64,000 bases of DNA from Pelomonas sp046294815 (GTDB taxonomy: Bacteria > Pseudomonadota > Gammaproteobacteria > Burkholderiales > Burkholderiaceae_C): positions 1 to 64,000 of the forward strand of contig JBKBOJ010000003.1 of the NCBI GenBank assembly GCA_046294815.1. The letters run 5' to 3'. How positions within the stretch are numbered: the first letter of the stretch is position 1; each line of letters opens with the position of its first letter. Shown one piece after another: positions 33,769 through 43,080 of the stretch. The notes under the pieces are model-generated. The model did no database searches, was not told the DNA's origin, and worked only from the letters and a program-made list of their open reading frames with translations. The position numbers were made by a program, and so were the translations under genes.

Positions 33769-35027
33769 TGGCGTTGTGGGTCTACGCCGCCTTGCTGCGG
33801 TTGCTGACCCCCTTCTACCTGCTGCGCCTGTGGCGCCGCGGCGCGCAGGAGCCGCTGTACCGGCATGCACTGGGCGAGCGGCTGGGCTTCTATGCGGGCC
33901 GCACCGAACCGGGGCGGCTGTGGATACACGCCGTGTCGCTGGGCGAGACGCGGGCGGCCAGCGCCTTGATCGATGCGCTGCGCGCCCGCGAACCGTCGCT
34001 CAAGCTGCTGCTGACCCACTCCACCGCCACCGGCCGCGAGGCGGGGGCAGCACTGCTGCGCGAGGGCGACGCCCAAACCTGGCTGCCCTATGACACGCCC
34101 GGCGCCGTGCGGCGCTTTCTGCGCCACTGGCAGCCCCGCATCGGCGTGCTGATGGAGACTGAGGTCTGGCCCACGCTGCAGCGCGAGGCCGAGCGCGCCG
34201 GGCTGCCCATGGTGCTGGCCAATGCCCGGCTGTCGGAGAAAAGCCTGCGCCAGGGCCGGCGCCTCGGCGCGCTGCTGCGGCCGGCGGCGCGCCGCATCAC
34301 GCTCGCGCTGGCCCAGACCGAGGCCGATGCCGCGCGCATCCGCGCCATGGGCACGGCCCGTGTCGAGGTGGCGGGCAATCTGAAGTACGACATCGCGGTG
34401 GACCCGGCGCTGATCGCCCGCGGCCAGGCCTGGGCGCATCAGCTCGGCCGACCGGTGCTGATGCTGGCCGTCAGCCGCGAGGGTGAGGAGGCGGCGCTGC
34501 TGGCCGAGTGGGAGAACTGCCCTGCCCCGCGCCCGCTGCTGGCCATCGTGCCGCGGCATCCGCAGCGCTTCGACGAGGTCGCCGGCCTCATCCGGGCCGC
34601 AGGCTTCACGCTGGCGCGGCGCAGCCGCTGGGGCGATGCACCACCGGCCGAGGCGCTGGCCGCGGATGTCTGGCTGGGCGACTCGATGCGCGAGATGCCG
34701 CTGTATTACGGCCTGGCCAGCGTGGCGCTGCTGGGCGGCAGCTTCGCGCCGCTGGGTGGGCAGAACCTCATCGAGGCCGCGGCCTGCGGCTGCCCGGTGC
34801 TGGCGGGGCCGCACACCTTCAACTTCGCCGAGGCCACCGAGCTGGCGCTGGCCGCCGGCGCAGCGCAGCGTTGCGCCGACCTGGCCGCCGCCGTGGGCCA
34901 GGGCCTGGACCTGTGCCGCCAGCCGGTCGAGCGCGCGCGCATGCACGCGGCCGCCCTCGCCTTCTCCGCCGCCCACCGCGGCGCCGCCGCCCGCATGGCG
35001 GCCCGCCTGTTGAGCCTTCAGCCGTGA
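33768..35027 (+). CDS. waaA: Kdo transferase (3-deoxy-D-manno-octulosonic acid transferase)
   Basis: The 419-residue GT-B enzyme moves Kdo from CMP-Kdo to lipid A precursor at the inner membrane. The N-terminal membrane-associated helix is followed by the acceptor half with HAVSLGETRAA (Glu as likely catalytic base) and METEVWP. The donor half carries GNLKYD and GGSFAPLGGQNLIEAAACGCPVLAGP, the CMP-Kdo site. It overlaps the phosphomannomutase gene by one base. The 100 bases after its stop hold nothing convincing. Confidence 0.94.
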   Translation: MALWVYAALLRLLTPFYLLRLWRRGAQEPLYRHALGERLGFYAGRTEPGRLWIHAVSLGETRAASALIDALRAREPSLKLLLTHSTATGREAGAALLREGDAQTWLPYDTPGAVRRFLRHWQPRIGVLMETEVWPTLQREAERAGLPMVLANARLSEKSLRQGRRLGALLRPAARRITLALAQTEADAARIRAMGTARVEVAGNLKYDIAVDPALIARGQAWAHQLGRPVLMLAVSREGEEAALLAEWENCPAPRPLLAIVPRHPQRFDEVAGLIRAAGFTLARRSRWGDAPPAEALAADVWLGDSMREMPLYYGLASVALLGGSFAPLGGQNLIEAAACGCPVLAGPHTFNFAEATELALAAGAAQRCADLAAAVGQGLDLCRQPVERARMHAAALAFSAAHRGAAARMAARLLSLQP

Positions 35028-35128
35028 ACCGTATCGCCACCAGCCACTGGGCACTGCAACCGCGGTGCGGGCTGTCGGGGGGGCGGCGCTGGCGGCCGGG
35101 CTGTGCGGCGTGGAGGCGCCCGTGACGG

Positions 35129-36526
35129 TCAGGACCAGCCGCCGCCCAGCGCCTTGACCAGCTGCGCCGTTGCCGCCCATTGCGCGCCGCGAAGTTGCGC
35201 CAGAGCGCGCTCGGTGGCCAGCGGCGTGCGCTCGGCCTCGGTCACGTCCAGGTAGCTGACGGCGCCCTGCGCGTAGCGGCTGCGCGCCACGCGCAGCGCC
35301 TGGCTGCTCGATGCCAGCGTGCGCTGCTGCGCGTCCACGACCGCGGCGCGCCCCTGCAGCTCGGCCAGCGCATCGTCCACCTCGCGCAGCGCCTGCAGCA
35401 TGCGGCTGCGGAAGGCCGCCAGAGACTCGTCCACCGCCGCCCGTGCTGCGGCCAGGTTGGCGCGATTGCGGCCGCCCTCGAACAGCGGCAGCGAGACGCT
35501 GGGGCCCAGGTTGTAGAGGCGGGCCGGCGCCGAGATCAGCGCGCCCAGGTCTTCGCTGGAATAGCCGAAGCTGCCGGTCAGCTTGATGGAAGGGTAGAAG
35601 CCCGCCTCGGCGATGCCGACCTGGGCCGTGGCCGCGTGCAGTTGCGCGAGGCTCTGGGCCAGGTCGGGCCGGCGCTGCAGCAGCTCGGACGGCAGGCCCG
35701 CCCTGATGGCCGGCGGCGCGGTCAGCGGCGCTGCGGCCTGCAGCTTCAGCGCGGCGGCTGGCTGGCCGGTCAGCGCGGCGAGCTGGTTCAGCAGCAGCGC
35801 CTGACGGCGTGGCAGGTCGGCCAGCTCGGCGTCGGCCGCAGCCAGCTCGGCGCGCACACGTTCCAGGTCTTGCTGCGTCGACGAGCCGGCGTCGAAGCGC
35901 GTCTGCACGACCTGTAAGGCCCGCGCTCGGCTGTCGCGCAGGCGCTGCAGCGCAACGCCCTCGTCGGCCAGCGCACGCCACTGCCAGTAGGCTGCGGCCA
36001 CCTCGGCCGTCAGCGCGACGCGGGCGGCGGCGGCATCCAGCGTGGTCGCATCCAGCTGGGCCTGCGCGGCTTCCTGCTGGCGCTTCACGCGCCCCCACAG
36101 GTCCAGCTCCCAGCCGACGCTGGCGGACAGGCCGAAGCTCTCACCCTCGAAGGTGACGGCGCGGCCGTTCAGCACCGGCGTGGTCGTGGCCCTGGCCGAG
36201 GTGCGCAGGCCGCCGGCATTGGCACCCGCGTCCACCCGCGGCAGCGTGTCGGCGTGCGTGGCGCCGACCACCGCGCGGGCGCGCTCGATGCGCGCCGCGG
36301 CCGCCGCCAGCGTGGGGCTGGCCTGCAGCGCCTGCGCCTGCAGCGCATCGAGCTGGGCGTCGCCGAACATCAGCCACCAGTCGCGCTGCAGTTCGGCGCC
36401 GGCCGGGCTGGCGGCGCGGTAGGTCGCCGGCGCCTGGGCCGCGGGCGCCTGGTAGTTGGGGCCCAGCGTCGTGCAGGCGGCAAGCGCTGCGGACAGGATC
36501 AGCGTCAAGGCAGTCTGGGTCTTCAT
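35129..36526 (-). CDS. NodT-family outer-membrane efflux lipoprotein
   Basis: This outer-membrane channel of about 465 residues belongs to the NodT group. A lipobox (SAALAAC near residue 19) marks it as a lipoprotein. The mature part begins TLGPNYQAPAAQAP, and two efflux domains carry RRPDLAQSLAQLHAATAQVGIAEAGFYPSIKLTGSFGY. It is the third gene after emrA and emrB, so it should be the exit channel of this drug pump. I chose the second ATG (36526) because GGAG is spaced correctly for it and too close for the first. Confidence 0.92.
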   Translation of the reverse strand: MKTQTALTLILSAALAACTTLGPNYQAPAAQAPATYRAASPAGAELQRDWWLMFGDAQLDALQAQALQASPTLAAAAARIERARAVVGATHADTLPRVDAGANAGGLRTSARATTTPVLNGRAVTFEGESFGLSASVGWELDLWGRVKRQQEAAQAQLDATTLDAAAARVALTAEVAAAYWQWRALADEGVALQRLRDSRARALQVVQTRFDAGSSTQQDLERVRAELAAADAELADLPRRQALLLNQLAALTGQPAAALKLQAAAPLTAPPAIRAGLPSELLQRRPDLAQSLAQLHAATAQVGIAEAGFYPSIKLTGSFGYSSEDLGALISAPARLYNLGPSVSLPLFEGGRNRANLAAARAAVDESLAAFRSRMLQALREVDDALAELQGRAAVVDAQQRTLASSSQALRVARSRYAQGAVSYLDVTEAERTPLATERALAQLRGAQWAATAQLVKALGGGWS

Positions 36527-36539
36527 TTGCATCTCCGTA

Positions 36540-38120
36540 TCAATGCGCGGCTTCGGCCGCGGCGGCGCCGCCCAGCACCTTCTTGCTCAGCCAGACGACG
36601 CCCACGCAACTGATCAGCGCGATGCCCAGGATCAGGAAGGCGTCGTTGTAGGCCATGACGAAACTCTCGCGGCGCACGACGTTGTCCAGCGCCTTCAGCG
36701 CCATGTCCTGCGCGCTGGCGAGATCGGCGCCCTTGGCGGCGAAGTTGCTGGCCAGCGCCTCCAGCCGCGCCTGCGTGGCCGGGTCGTACAGCGTGACGGC
36801 CTCGCCGATGCGGGCGCTGTGCAGGTGCTCGCGCTGGGTCAGCAATGTGGCCAGCAGCGCGATGCCCACCGAGCCGCCCAGGTTGCGCATCATGTTGAAC
36901 ATGCCGGAGGCGCTGGGCAGCAGGGCCGGCGGGATGCCGTTCACGGCGAAGTTGGTCAGCGTGATCATGATCAGCGGCTGACCCAGCGCGCGCACGATCT
37001 GCGCGGCGATCAGCTCCGGCCCGGCCGTGTCGGCGCTCATGTGGGTGTTCATGAAGCACGAGAGGGCGAACAGCACGAGGCCCAGGCTCATCATGATGCG
37101 GTTGTCCAGCCGGGTGGACAGCTTGGCCGCAAACGGCATGATGAATAGCTGCGGCAGGCCCATCCACATGATGACCAGGCCGATCTGCATGGGCGTGTAG
37201 TTGGCGATCTGGCCCAGGTACAGCGGCAGGATGAAGGCCGAGCCGTAGAGGCCAATGCCGGCCGTGAACGCAATGACCGCGGCGATCAGGAAGCTGGGCC
37301 GGCCGAAGATGTGCAGGTCGATGAAGCTGTTCTTGCGCGTCAGCCCGCGCCAGGCCCACACATAGATGCCGGCCACGGCCAGCACGGCCGCGGTGATGAT
37401 GAAGGAGCTTTCGAACCAGTCCTTGGCGTTGCCTTCCTCCAGCATCGCCGTGAGAGACCCCAGGCCTATGGCCATCGCGGCGACGCTGGGCCAGTCCACG
37501 CGTCGCAGCAGGTCCAACTGCTTGGGCTCGTCGTCCAGCCCCCAGGCCACGCCCAGCACCAGCAGCACGCCGGGCACCCAGTTGATGTAGAAGATGCTGG
37601 GCCAACCGTACAGCTCGGTGAGCCAGCCGCCGATGGTCGGCCCCAGCGTCGGCGCCAGCGTGGCGGTCATGCCGAACAGCGCCAGGCCGATGGGCCGCTT
37701 GTTCAGCGGCAGCTTGCGCGTGACCAGCGTCATCGCCATCGGAATCATCACGCCGCCGGTGAAGCCCTGCGCCGCGCGGAACACGATCATGCTCTCCAAG
37801 CTCCAGGCCATGCCGCAAAGCGTGCTGAACAACAGGAACAGCAGCACGTTGGCGACGAGGTAGAGCCGGGTCGAGAACACCGCGGCCAGGAAGCCGGCCA
37901 GCGGGATGACGACGATCTCGGCCACCAGGTAGGCACTGGAGATCCACGAGCCTTCCTGCTGCGTGGCTGACAGCGCGCCGAGGATGTCTTTCAGCGACGC
38001 ATTGGTGATGGCAATGTCGAGCACCGCCATGAAGGCACCCAGCAGGCTGGCCAGCACGGCCACCCAGGTGCGCAGCGGCACCCGGCTGCCCGGCGGTGGC
38101 TGCATGTAGACGGGGCTCAT
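36540..38120 (-). CDS. emrB: EmrB-type MFS drug efflux transporter (DHA2 family)
   Basis: The 526-residue inner-membrane antiporter has 14 predicted helices. Family signs are LDIAITNASLKDILGALSAT in helix 1, FRAAQGFTGGVMIPMAMTL around helix 4, and APTLGPTIGGWLTE, the motif C of antiporters, in helix 5. Together with the adaptor and the NodT channel it should expel hydrophobic or phenolic compounds across both membranes. It starts seven bases after the emrA stop. Confidence 0.93.
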   Translation of the reverse strand: MSPVYMQPPPGSRVPLRTWVAVLASLLGAFMAVLDIAITNASLKDILGALSATQQEGSWISSAYLVAEIVVIPLAGFLAAVFSTRLYLVANVLLFLLFSTLCGMAWSLESMIVFRAAQGFTGGVMIPMAMTLVTRKLPLNKRPIGLALFGMTATLAPTLGPTIGGWLTELYGWPSIFYINWVPGVLLVLGVAWGLDDEPKQLDLLRRVDWPSVAAMAIGLGSLTAMLEEGNAKDWFESSFIITAAVLAVAGIYVWAWRGLTRKNSFIDLHIFGRPSFLIAAVIAFTAGIGLYGSAFILPLYLGQIANYTPMQIGLVIMWMGLPQLFIMPFAAKLSTRLDNRIMMSLGLVLFALSCFMNTHMSADTAGPELIAAQIVRALGQPLIMITLTNFAVNGIPPALLPSASGMFNMMRNLGGSVGIALLATLLTQREHLHSARIGEAVTLYDPATQARLEALASNFAAKGADLASAQDMALKALDNVVRRESFVMAYNDAFLILGIALISCVGVVWLSKKVLGGAAAAEAAH

Positions 38121-38127
38121 CGTGCGC

Positions 38128-39198
38128 TCAGAGTTCGACTTCGACCTGCACGGACAGCCCCGGCACGATGCGCGCCGCCTGCTCGCCCAGCGCCTTGAGG
38201 CTGTCGGGCTCGAACACCAGCTTGACCGGCACGCGCTGCACGATCTTCGTGAAGTTGCCGGTCGCGTTGTCCGGCGGCAGCAGCGCGAAGCTGGCGCCGG
38301 AGGCGGGCGCGAAGCTGTCGACCTGGGCGATCAGCTCCTGGCCCGGGAAGGCATCGATGCGCACATGCGCTCTCTGCCCTGGCTGCATCCGGGCCAGCTG
38401 GGTCTCCTTGAAGTTGGCGACGATCCAAGTCTCGGGCTCGACGATGGCAGCCAGCTGCTGGCCGGGCTGCACGCGCTGACCCACTTCCACCGTGCGCTTG
38501 CCGATGCGGCCGTCGCTGGCCGCGCGCAGCTCCACATAGCCGAGCTGGTTCTGCGCGTCCTTGAGCTGCGCCAGCGCCGCGGCCTTCTGCGCGGCGGCCG
38601 ACTGGCGCGCGCTCTCGGCCGCCGCAACGGCCTCGCGCGCCGCACGGGCGCCGGCCTGGCGGGCGGCCAGGTCGGCACGGGCCACCTCGCGCGCGGCCAG
38701 TGCGGCGTCCAGCTCCTGCTTGGAGGTGGCGCGCAACTCGGCGCCGAACAGTGCCTGACTGCGCTTGGCGTCCAGCTCCGCCCGCGCCAGCACGGCCTCG
38801 GCCTGTGCCACCTGCGAAGCGGCGACGGCGGCCTGCGCGCGCGCCTGGGCGACCTGCGCCGCCGCGGCGGCGATGGACGCGTCGGCCTGGGCGACCTGCG
38901 CCTTCAGCCGCTCCACCTGTACGGCGGCATCGGTGGGGTCCAGGCGCAACAGCACATCGCCAGCCTTGACGACCGCGTTGTCCTGCATGCGCATCTCGGT
39001 GACGACGCCAGCCACGCGCGTCGACACGGGATGGATGCGCCCGGCGATGAAGGCGTTGTCCGTCACCACGAGGTGCTGGCTGCGCCACCACATGCGGCCG
39101 CCGAGCGCGATGCCGCCCATCAGCAGCAGCGCGCCGACGACCCGCAGCGGCATGGGCGGGCCACTCTTCTTGCTAGGGGTGTCTTGCGGTGTGTTCAT
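38128..39198 (-). CDS. emrA: EmrA-type membrane fusion protein
   Basis: The 356-residue HlyD-family adaptor has one N-terminal helix (about residues 17-35) and the first half-lipoyl motif VSTRVAGVVTEMRMQDNAVVKAGDVL. A long Ala/Gln-rich coiled coil follows (about 80-200), then the second lipoyl half VELRAASDGRIGKRTVEVGQRVQPGQQL and a beta barrel. The ATG at 39198 is supported by AAGGA upstream. It is first in the emrA-emrB-nodT operon, divergent from the lysR gene. Confidence 0.93.
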   Translation of the reverse strand: MNTPQDTPSKKSGPPMPLRVVGALLLMGGIALGGRMWWRSQHLVVTDNAFIAGRIHPVSTRVAGVVTEMRMQDNAVVKAGDVLLRLDPTDAAVQVERLKAQVAQADASIAAAAAQVAQARAQAAVAASQVAQAEAVLARAELDAKRSQALFGAELRATSKQELDAALAAREVARADLAARQAGARAAREAVAAAESARQSAAAQKAAALAQLKDAQNQLGYVELRAASDGRIGKRTVEVGQRVQPGQQLAAIVEPETWIVANFKETQLARMQPGQRAHVRIDAFPGQELIAQVDSFAPASGASFALLPPDNATGNFTKIVQRVPVKLVFEPDSLKALGEQAARIVPGLSVQVEVEL

Positions 39199-39423
39199 GA
39201 CGGAGATTCCTTGTGCTGGGTGTTGTTCGCGCGCGGGCCGAGGGGGCCATGCCGCGGCCAAACACCTGCGCGGCGCAGCTGCCCGCAGTGGTCGGCATCA
39301 GCAACGGGTCCCGCAGCCCCAGCGCTTCGCGCCAGCCCGGCGTTTGCAAGCCGGTCCCGATGCGGTGCGGCTGCGAAGGCACAAGCCGTGCGTTTGACAT
39401 GCTGCAGCGAACTGTAGAGAGTT

Positions 39424-39470
39424 CCAATATTGGTGCATAGATAAAAATTTCAAACGCACTGTTCTATAAA
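39424..39470. promoter_or_regulatory. divergent emrA/lysR control region with CCAATATTGG palindrome
   Basis: The segment is much more AT-rich than its surroundings. A 10-base perfect palindrome at 39424-39433 overlaps the AATATT -10 candidate of emrA; on the minus strand TTGAAA lies 16 bases before it. TATAAA at 39465-39470 is a -10 candidate for lysR. The layout fits a LysR regulator that controls both directions. The remainder of the 297-base gap (39199-39420) shows nothing else. Confidence 0.5.
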
Positions 39471-39495
39471 CGAAACATTGCCCGACGCATCCCCG

Positions 39496-40416
39496 ATGAA
39501 GATCGATGACCTGCTGCTGCTGGCCCGGGTGCACAAGGCCGGTTCGCTGTCGGCCGCCGCGCGGCTGCTCAACATCCCCAAGGCCACGCTGAGCCGGCGC
39601 CTCACGGCGCTGGAGACGGCGGTGGGCGCGCGGCTGTTCGTGCCCGGCGCCAGCCGACTGACGCTGACCGAGCTGGGCGAGCAGTTGGCCGAGCGCGCCG
39701 CCCGGCACCACGACGACATCGCCGAGACCCTCGACTGGCTCGCCGCGCGCGACGCCACGCCGCAGGGCAAGGTGCGCGTGGCGGCGCCGGCCGAGTTCGC
39801 GATGCTGGTGTTGGCCGACAGCTTCGCGCGCTTCGTGCGCCGGTACCCCAAGGTGGAGTTGGAGGTGGACACCACGCCGCGCCGCGTGGACTTGTTCAAC
39901 GAGCGCTACGACGTGGCCATCCGCGTGGGGCCGGTGGACGAGCCCGATCTCGTCGCCCGCCGCTACATGGTGCTGGAGCGCGGGCTGTACGCGAGCCCCA
40001 CCTACCTGCAGACCCGGCCCGCACCGCAGACGCCGGCAGACCTGGCGGCGCACGATTTCGTCGTGCTGACGCAGGGCAAAGGCATGCATGGCACGCTGCA
40101 CAACGGCCGACAGACCGCCGAAGTGGATGCGCGCGGGCCGTTGGAGGCCAACTCCATCGGCCTGGTGCTGTCACTGACTCGCGCGGGCGGCGGCATTGCG
40201 AGCTTCCCGTTCGGCATGGTGGCGTCGGACGTCGCGGCCGGCACGCTGGTGCCGGTGCTGCCCGACTGGCGCTATGAGCCGCTGCCCGTGCACTTGCTGA
40301 CCGCCAGCCGCCGGCTGATGCCGGCCAAGACGCGGGCCTTCATCGACCACCTGTTCGAGACCAAGCCCGAGTGGGCGCAGTCCGGGCTGATGCCGCCGCG
40401 CCCGCCCGGCCCTTGA
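39496..40416 (+). CDS. LysR-family transcriptional regulator
   Basis: The 306-residue regulator has an N-terminal winged helix with LLARVHKAGSLSAAARLLNIPKATLSRRLTALE (residues 7-39). An effector-binding domain of the CrgA/DmlR-like subgroup follows, with VELEVDTTPRRVDLFNERYDVAIRVG. It is divergent from emrA and so likely controls the pump. The ATG at 39496 places the helix-turn-helix at the usual distance; a TTG at 39478 would add six residues. The gene's 3' end overlaps the convergent DUF2878 gene by 77 bases. Confidence 0.9.
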   Translation: MKIDDLLLLARVHKAGSLSAAARLLNIPKATLSRRLTALETAVGARLFVPGASRLTLTELGEQLAERAARHHDDIAETLDWLAARDATPQGKVRVAAPAEFAMLVLADSFARFVRRYPKVELEVDTTPRRVDLFNERYDVAIRVGPVDEPDLVARRYMVLERGLYASPTYLQTRPAPQTPADLAAHDFVVLTQGKGMHGTLHNGRQTAEVDARGPLEANSIGLVLSLTRAGGGIASFPFGMVASDVAAGTLVPVLPDWRYEPLPVHLLTASRRLMPAKTRAFIDHLFETKPEWAQSGLMPPRPPGP

Positions 40417-40951
40417 CGCGCGCTTCCAGCCAGCCCGCGAGCGCCAGCAGGCCGGGTGTCATCACCGCCCAGCCCGCGGCCAGCACACCCAGGGCCAGCG
40501 GCACGTCAGGGATGCGGGCCGCCCCCAGCCGCGCCGCGCTCCAGTACGACAGCGCGCCAGCTGCGCCCCCGACGACGGCCGCCAGCAGCCAACGGCCATG
40601 CAGCCAACGGAGCGGCTCCCGCAGCGTCGTCGCGAAAAGCGCCCACAGAGCCAGGATCCACCCGGGCGCCCAGCCCAGCACAGGCCCGGGCGAGGCGTAC
40701 ACGACGACGTCGGCGCGCAGCAGGGCCGTGTCCCACACCAGCCCAAGCGCCGGCGCCGCAATCAGCAACGCAAGGTCCGCCAGGCGGGCGTCGCTCACCA
40801 CCAGCTGCAGCAGCACGGCGGCCGCCACCGCGGCGCTGCCCCAGGCCGGCACACCGCGGGCGGCGCCCAGCACGCAGGCGAACCAGGCCAGCTGAAAGGC
40901 GATCAGGTTCAGCACCAACAGCAGCCGCTGCCTGGGGATGATTGCAGTCAC
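40340..40951 (-). CDS. DUF2878 family membrane protein
   Basis: The 203-residue protein has six or seven hydrophobic segments. The DUF2878 pattern is visible in FQLAWFACVLGAARG, GLVWDTALLRADVVVYASPG, WILALWALFATTLREPLRWL and GALSYWSAARLGA. Function is unknown. It starts with GTG overlapping the ligA stop by GTGA, so it is translated with ligA. Its last 25 codons, a basic tail, run into the lysR gene on the other strand, which suggests a 3' extension relative to relatives. Confidence 0.8.
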   Translation of the reverse strand: MTAIIPRQRLLLVLNLIAFQLAWFACVLGAARGVPAWGSAAVAAAVLLQLVVSDARLADLALLIAAPALGLVWDTALLRADVVVYASPGPVLGWAPGWILALWALFATTLREPLRWLHGRWLLAAVVGGAAGALSYWSAARLGAARIPDVPLALGVLAAGWAVMTPGLLALAGWLEARVKGRAGAAASARTAPTRAWSRTGGR

Positions 40952-43050
40952 GGGCTCTCCACGCGCGTCGTTGCAGCTTGTACGTCGTCATGGGCGGTTT
41001 GGACCTGTTCAGGCCCCGGCACGAGCAGCGCCCGCAAGCCGTCCTCGTCCAGCACCGGCACGCCCAGCGTGCGCGCCTTCTCCAGCTTGCTGCCGGCGTC
41101 CGCGCCGGCAATCACATAGCTGGTCTTTTTGGACACCGAGCCGCTGACCTTGCCGCCGGCGTCCTCGATCAGCGCCTGGGCTTGATCGCGCGAGAGGGTC
41201 GGCAGCGTGCCGGTCAGCACCAGCGTCTTGCCCAGCAGCGGACGCGGCCGGTCAGCGCCCTCGCCGGCGCTTTCCTGCGGCGCCACGCCGGCGGCCAGCA
41301 GTTGCTCCACCACCTCGCGGTTGTGCGGCTGGGCGAAGAAGGTGTGGATGCTGGCTGCGACGATGGGGCCCACGTCGGGCACCTCCAACAACTGCTCGAC
41401 GCTGGCATTCATCACCTTGTCCAGCGTGCCGAAGTGACGCGCCAGGTCCTTGGCCGTGGTCTCGCCGACATGGCGTATGCCCAAAGCGAACAGGAAGCGC
41501 GCCAGCGTCGGCGTCTTGCTCTTCTGCAGCGCATCGACGATGTTTTGCGCGCTCTTCTCCCCCATGCGGTCCAGCGCAGCCAGCTTGGCCACACCCAGCT
41601 TGTAGAGGCCCGGCAGGCTGGTCACGATGCCGCCGTCGACGAGTTGCTCGACCAGCTTGTCGCCCAGGCCCTCGATGTCCATCGCGCGGCGGCCGGCGAA
41701 ATGCAGGATGGCCTGCTTGCGCTGGGCAGGACAGAACACGCCGCCGGTGCAGCGATAGTCCATGCCGCCGCGCTCGCGGGCCGCCGCGCTGCCGCAAACC
41801 GGGCAGGCACGCGGCATGCGGAAGTTGGGCACATAGCTCGCGCGCTCGCCGGGCACGCGGCCGACGACTTCGGGGATCACGTCGCCCGCACGCCGGACGA
41901 TGACCTGGTCGCCCACGCGCACGCCCTTGCGGCGCATCTCGAACAGGTTGTGCAGCGTCGCGTTGGACACGGTCGTGCCGCCGACGAACACCGGCTCCAG
42001 GCGCGCCACCGGCGTCAGCTTGCCGGTGCGGCCCACCTGCACGTCGATGGCCAGCAGCCGGGTCACCTGCTCCTGCGCCGGGTACTTGTGGGCCACGGCC
42101 CAGCGTGGCTCGCGGCTCTTGAAGCCCAGCTGCTGCTGCAGCGCGCGCGCATTGACCTTGTAGACCACGCCATCGATGTCGAAAGGCAGCGCGTCGCGCC
42201 TGGCGGCCATCGCGCGGTGGAACTCGACCAGCCCCGCCGGACCTTGCACCACGGCCCGGTCGCTGCTGACGGGCAGGCCCATGGCGGCCAGCGCATCCAG
42301 CACGCCGCTGTGCGTGGCCGGCACGTCCCAGCCCTGCACCTCACCCAGGCCGTAGGCATAGAAGCACAGCGGCCGCTGGCGCACCAGCGCCGGGTCCAGC
42401 TGGCGGATGGCGCCGGCCGCCGTGTTGCGCGGGTTCACGAAGGTCTTCTCGCCGCGCTCGCGCTGGCGCTCGTTGAGCTTCTCGAAGTCATCGCGCCGCA
42501 TATAGACCTCGCCGCGCACCTCCAGCACGGCGGGCATGGCCTCGACCGGCCCCTGCAGCCGCAGCGGGATCTGGCCGATGGTGCGCACGTTCTGCGTGAC
42601 GTCCTCGCCGGTCTCGCCGTCGCCGCGCGTCGCGGCCTGCACCAGCACGCCCTGCTCGTAGCGCAGGCTCATCGCCAGGCCATCGAACTTCAGCTCGGCG
42701 ACATACTCGACCGGCGGGTCCGATTCGCCCAGCCCCAGCTCGCGGCGCACGCGGGCGTCGAAGGCGATGGCGCCGCCCTCGCTGGTGTCGGTTTCGGTCA
42801 TGATGGACAGCATGGGCACGGCGTGGCGCACCGGCGCCAGGCCCGGCAGCACCGCGCCGATGACGCGCTGCGTGGGCGAGTCGGCCGTGCGCAGCGCGGG
42901 ATGCGCGGCCTCGAGGGCCTGCAACTCGGCGAAGAGCTTGTCGTACTCGGCGTCGGGCAGCTCGGGCGCGTCGAGCACGTAGTAAAGATAGGCGTGGCGG
43001 TTGAGCAGGTCGCGCAGCTGGGCGGCGCGCTGGGCGGGGGTGTCGGTCAT
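40948..43050 (-). CDS. ligA: NAD+-dependent DNA ligase
   Basis: The 700-residue ligase seals nicks in replication and repair using NAD+. Domains in order: Ia (HAYLYYVLDAPELPDAEYD, NMN binding), adenylation with the active-site Lys in VAELKFDG (near 121), and the OB fold. Next come a four-Cys zinc finger (CPVCG ... CTGGVFCPAQ, about 420-445), helix-hairpin-helix repeats, and a C-terminal BRCT domain (GKTLVLTGTLPTLSRDQAQALIEDAGGKVSGSV). Complete. In relatives it often directly follows smc-zipA; here several genes separate them. Confidence 0.97.
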   Translation of the reverse strand: MTDTPAQRAAQLRDLLNRHAYLYYVLDAPELPDAEYDKLFAELQALEAAHPALRTADSPTQRVIGAVLPGLAPVRHAVPMLSIMTETDTSEGGAIAFDARVRRELGLGESDPPVEYVAELKFDGLAMSLRYEQGVLVQAATRGDGETGEDVTQNVRTIGQIPLRLQGPVEAMPAVLEVRGEVYMRRDDFEKLNERQRERGEKTFVNPRNTAAGAIRQLDPALVRQRPLCFYAYGLGEVQGWDVPATHSGVLDALAAMGLPVSSDRAVVQGPAGLVEFHRAMAARRDALPFDIDGVVYKVNARALQQQLGFKSREPRWAVAHKYPAQEQVTRLLAIDVQVGRTGKLTPVARLEPVFVGGTTVSNATLHNLFEMRRKGVRVGDQVIVRRAGDVIPEVVGRVPGERASYVPNFRMPRACPVCGSAAARERGGMDYRCTGGVFCPAQRKQAILHFAGRRAMDIEGLGDKLVEQLVDGGIVTSLPGLYKLGVAKLAALDRMGEKSAQNIVDALQKSKTPTLARFLFALGIRHVGETTAKDLARHFGTLDKVMNASVEQLLEVPDVGPIVAASIHTFFAQPHNREVVEQLLAAGVAPQESAGEGADRPRPLLGKTLVLTGTLPTLSRDQAQALIEDAGGKVSGSVSKKTSYVIAGADAGSKLEKARTLGVPVLDEDGLRALLVPGPEQVQTAHDDVQAATTRVESP

Positions 43051-43080
43051 AAGGGCATTGTCGCGGCGCAGAATGCCGCC

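Noticed and set aside
35024..35125. 33-residue frame starting GTG inside the waaA stop (GTGA overlap)
   Set aside because: It has no recognisable motif and a composition typical of chance frames. The overlap alone is weak evidence in this genome.
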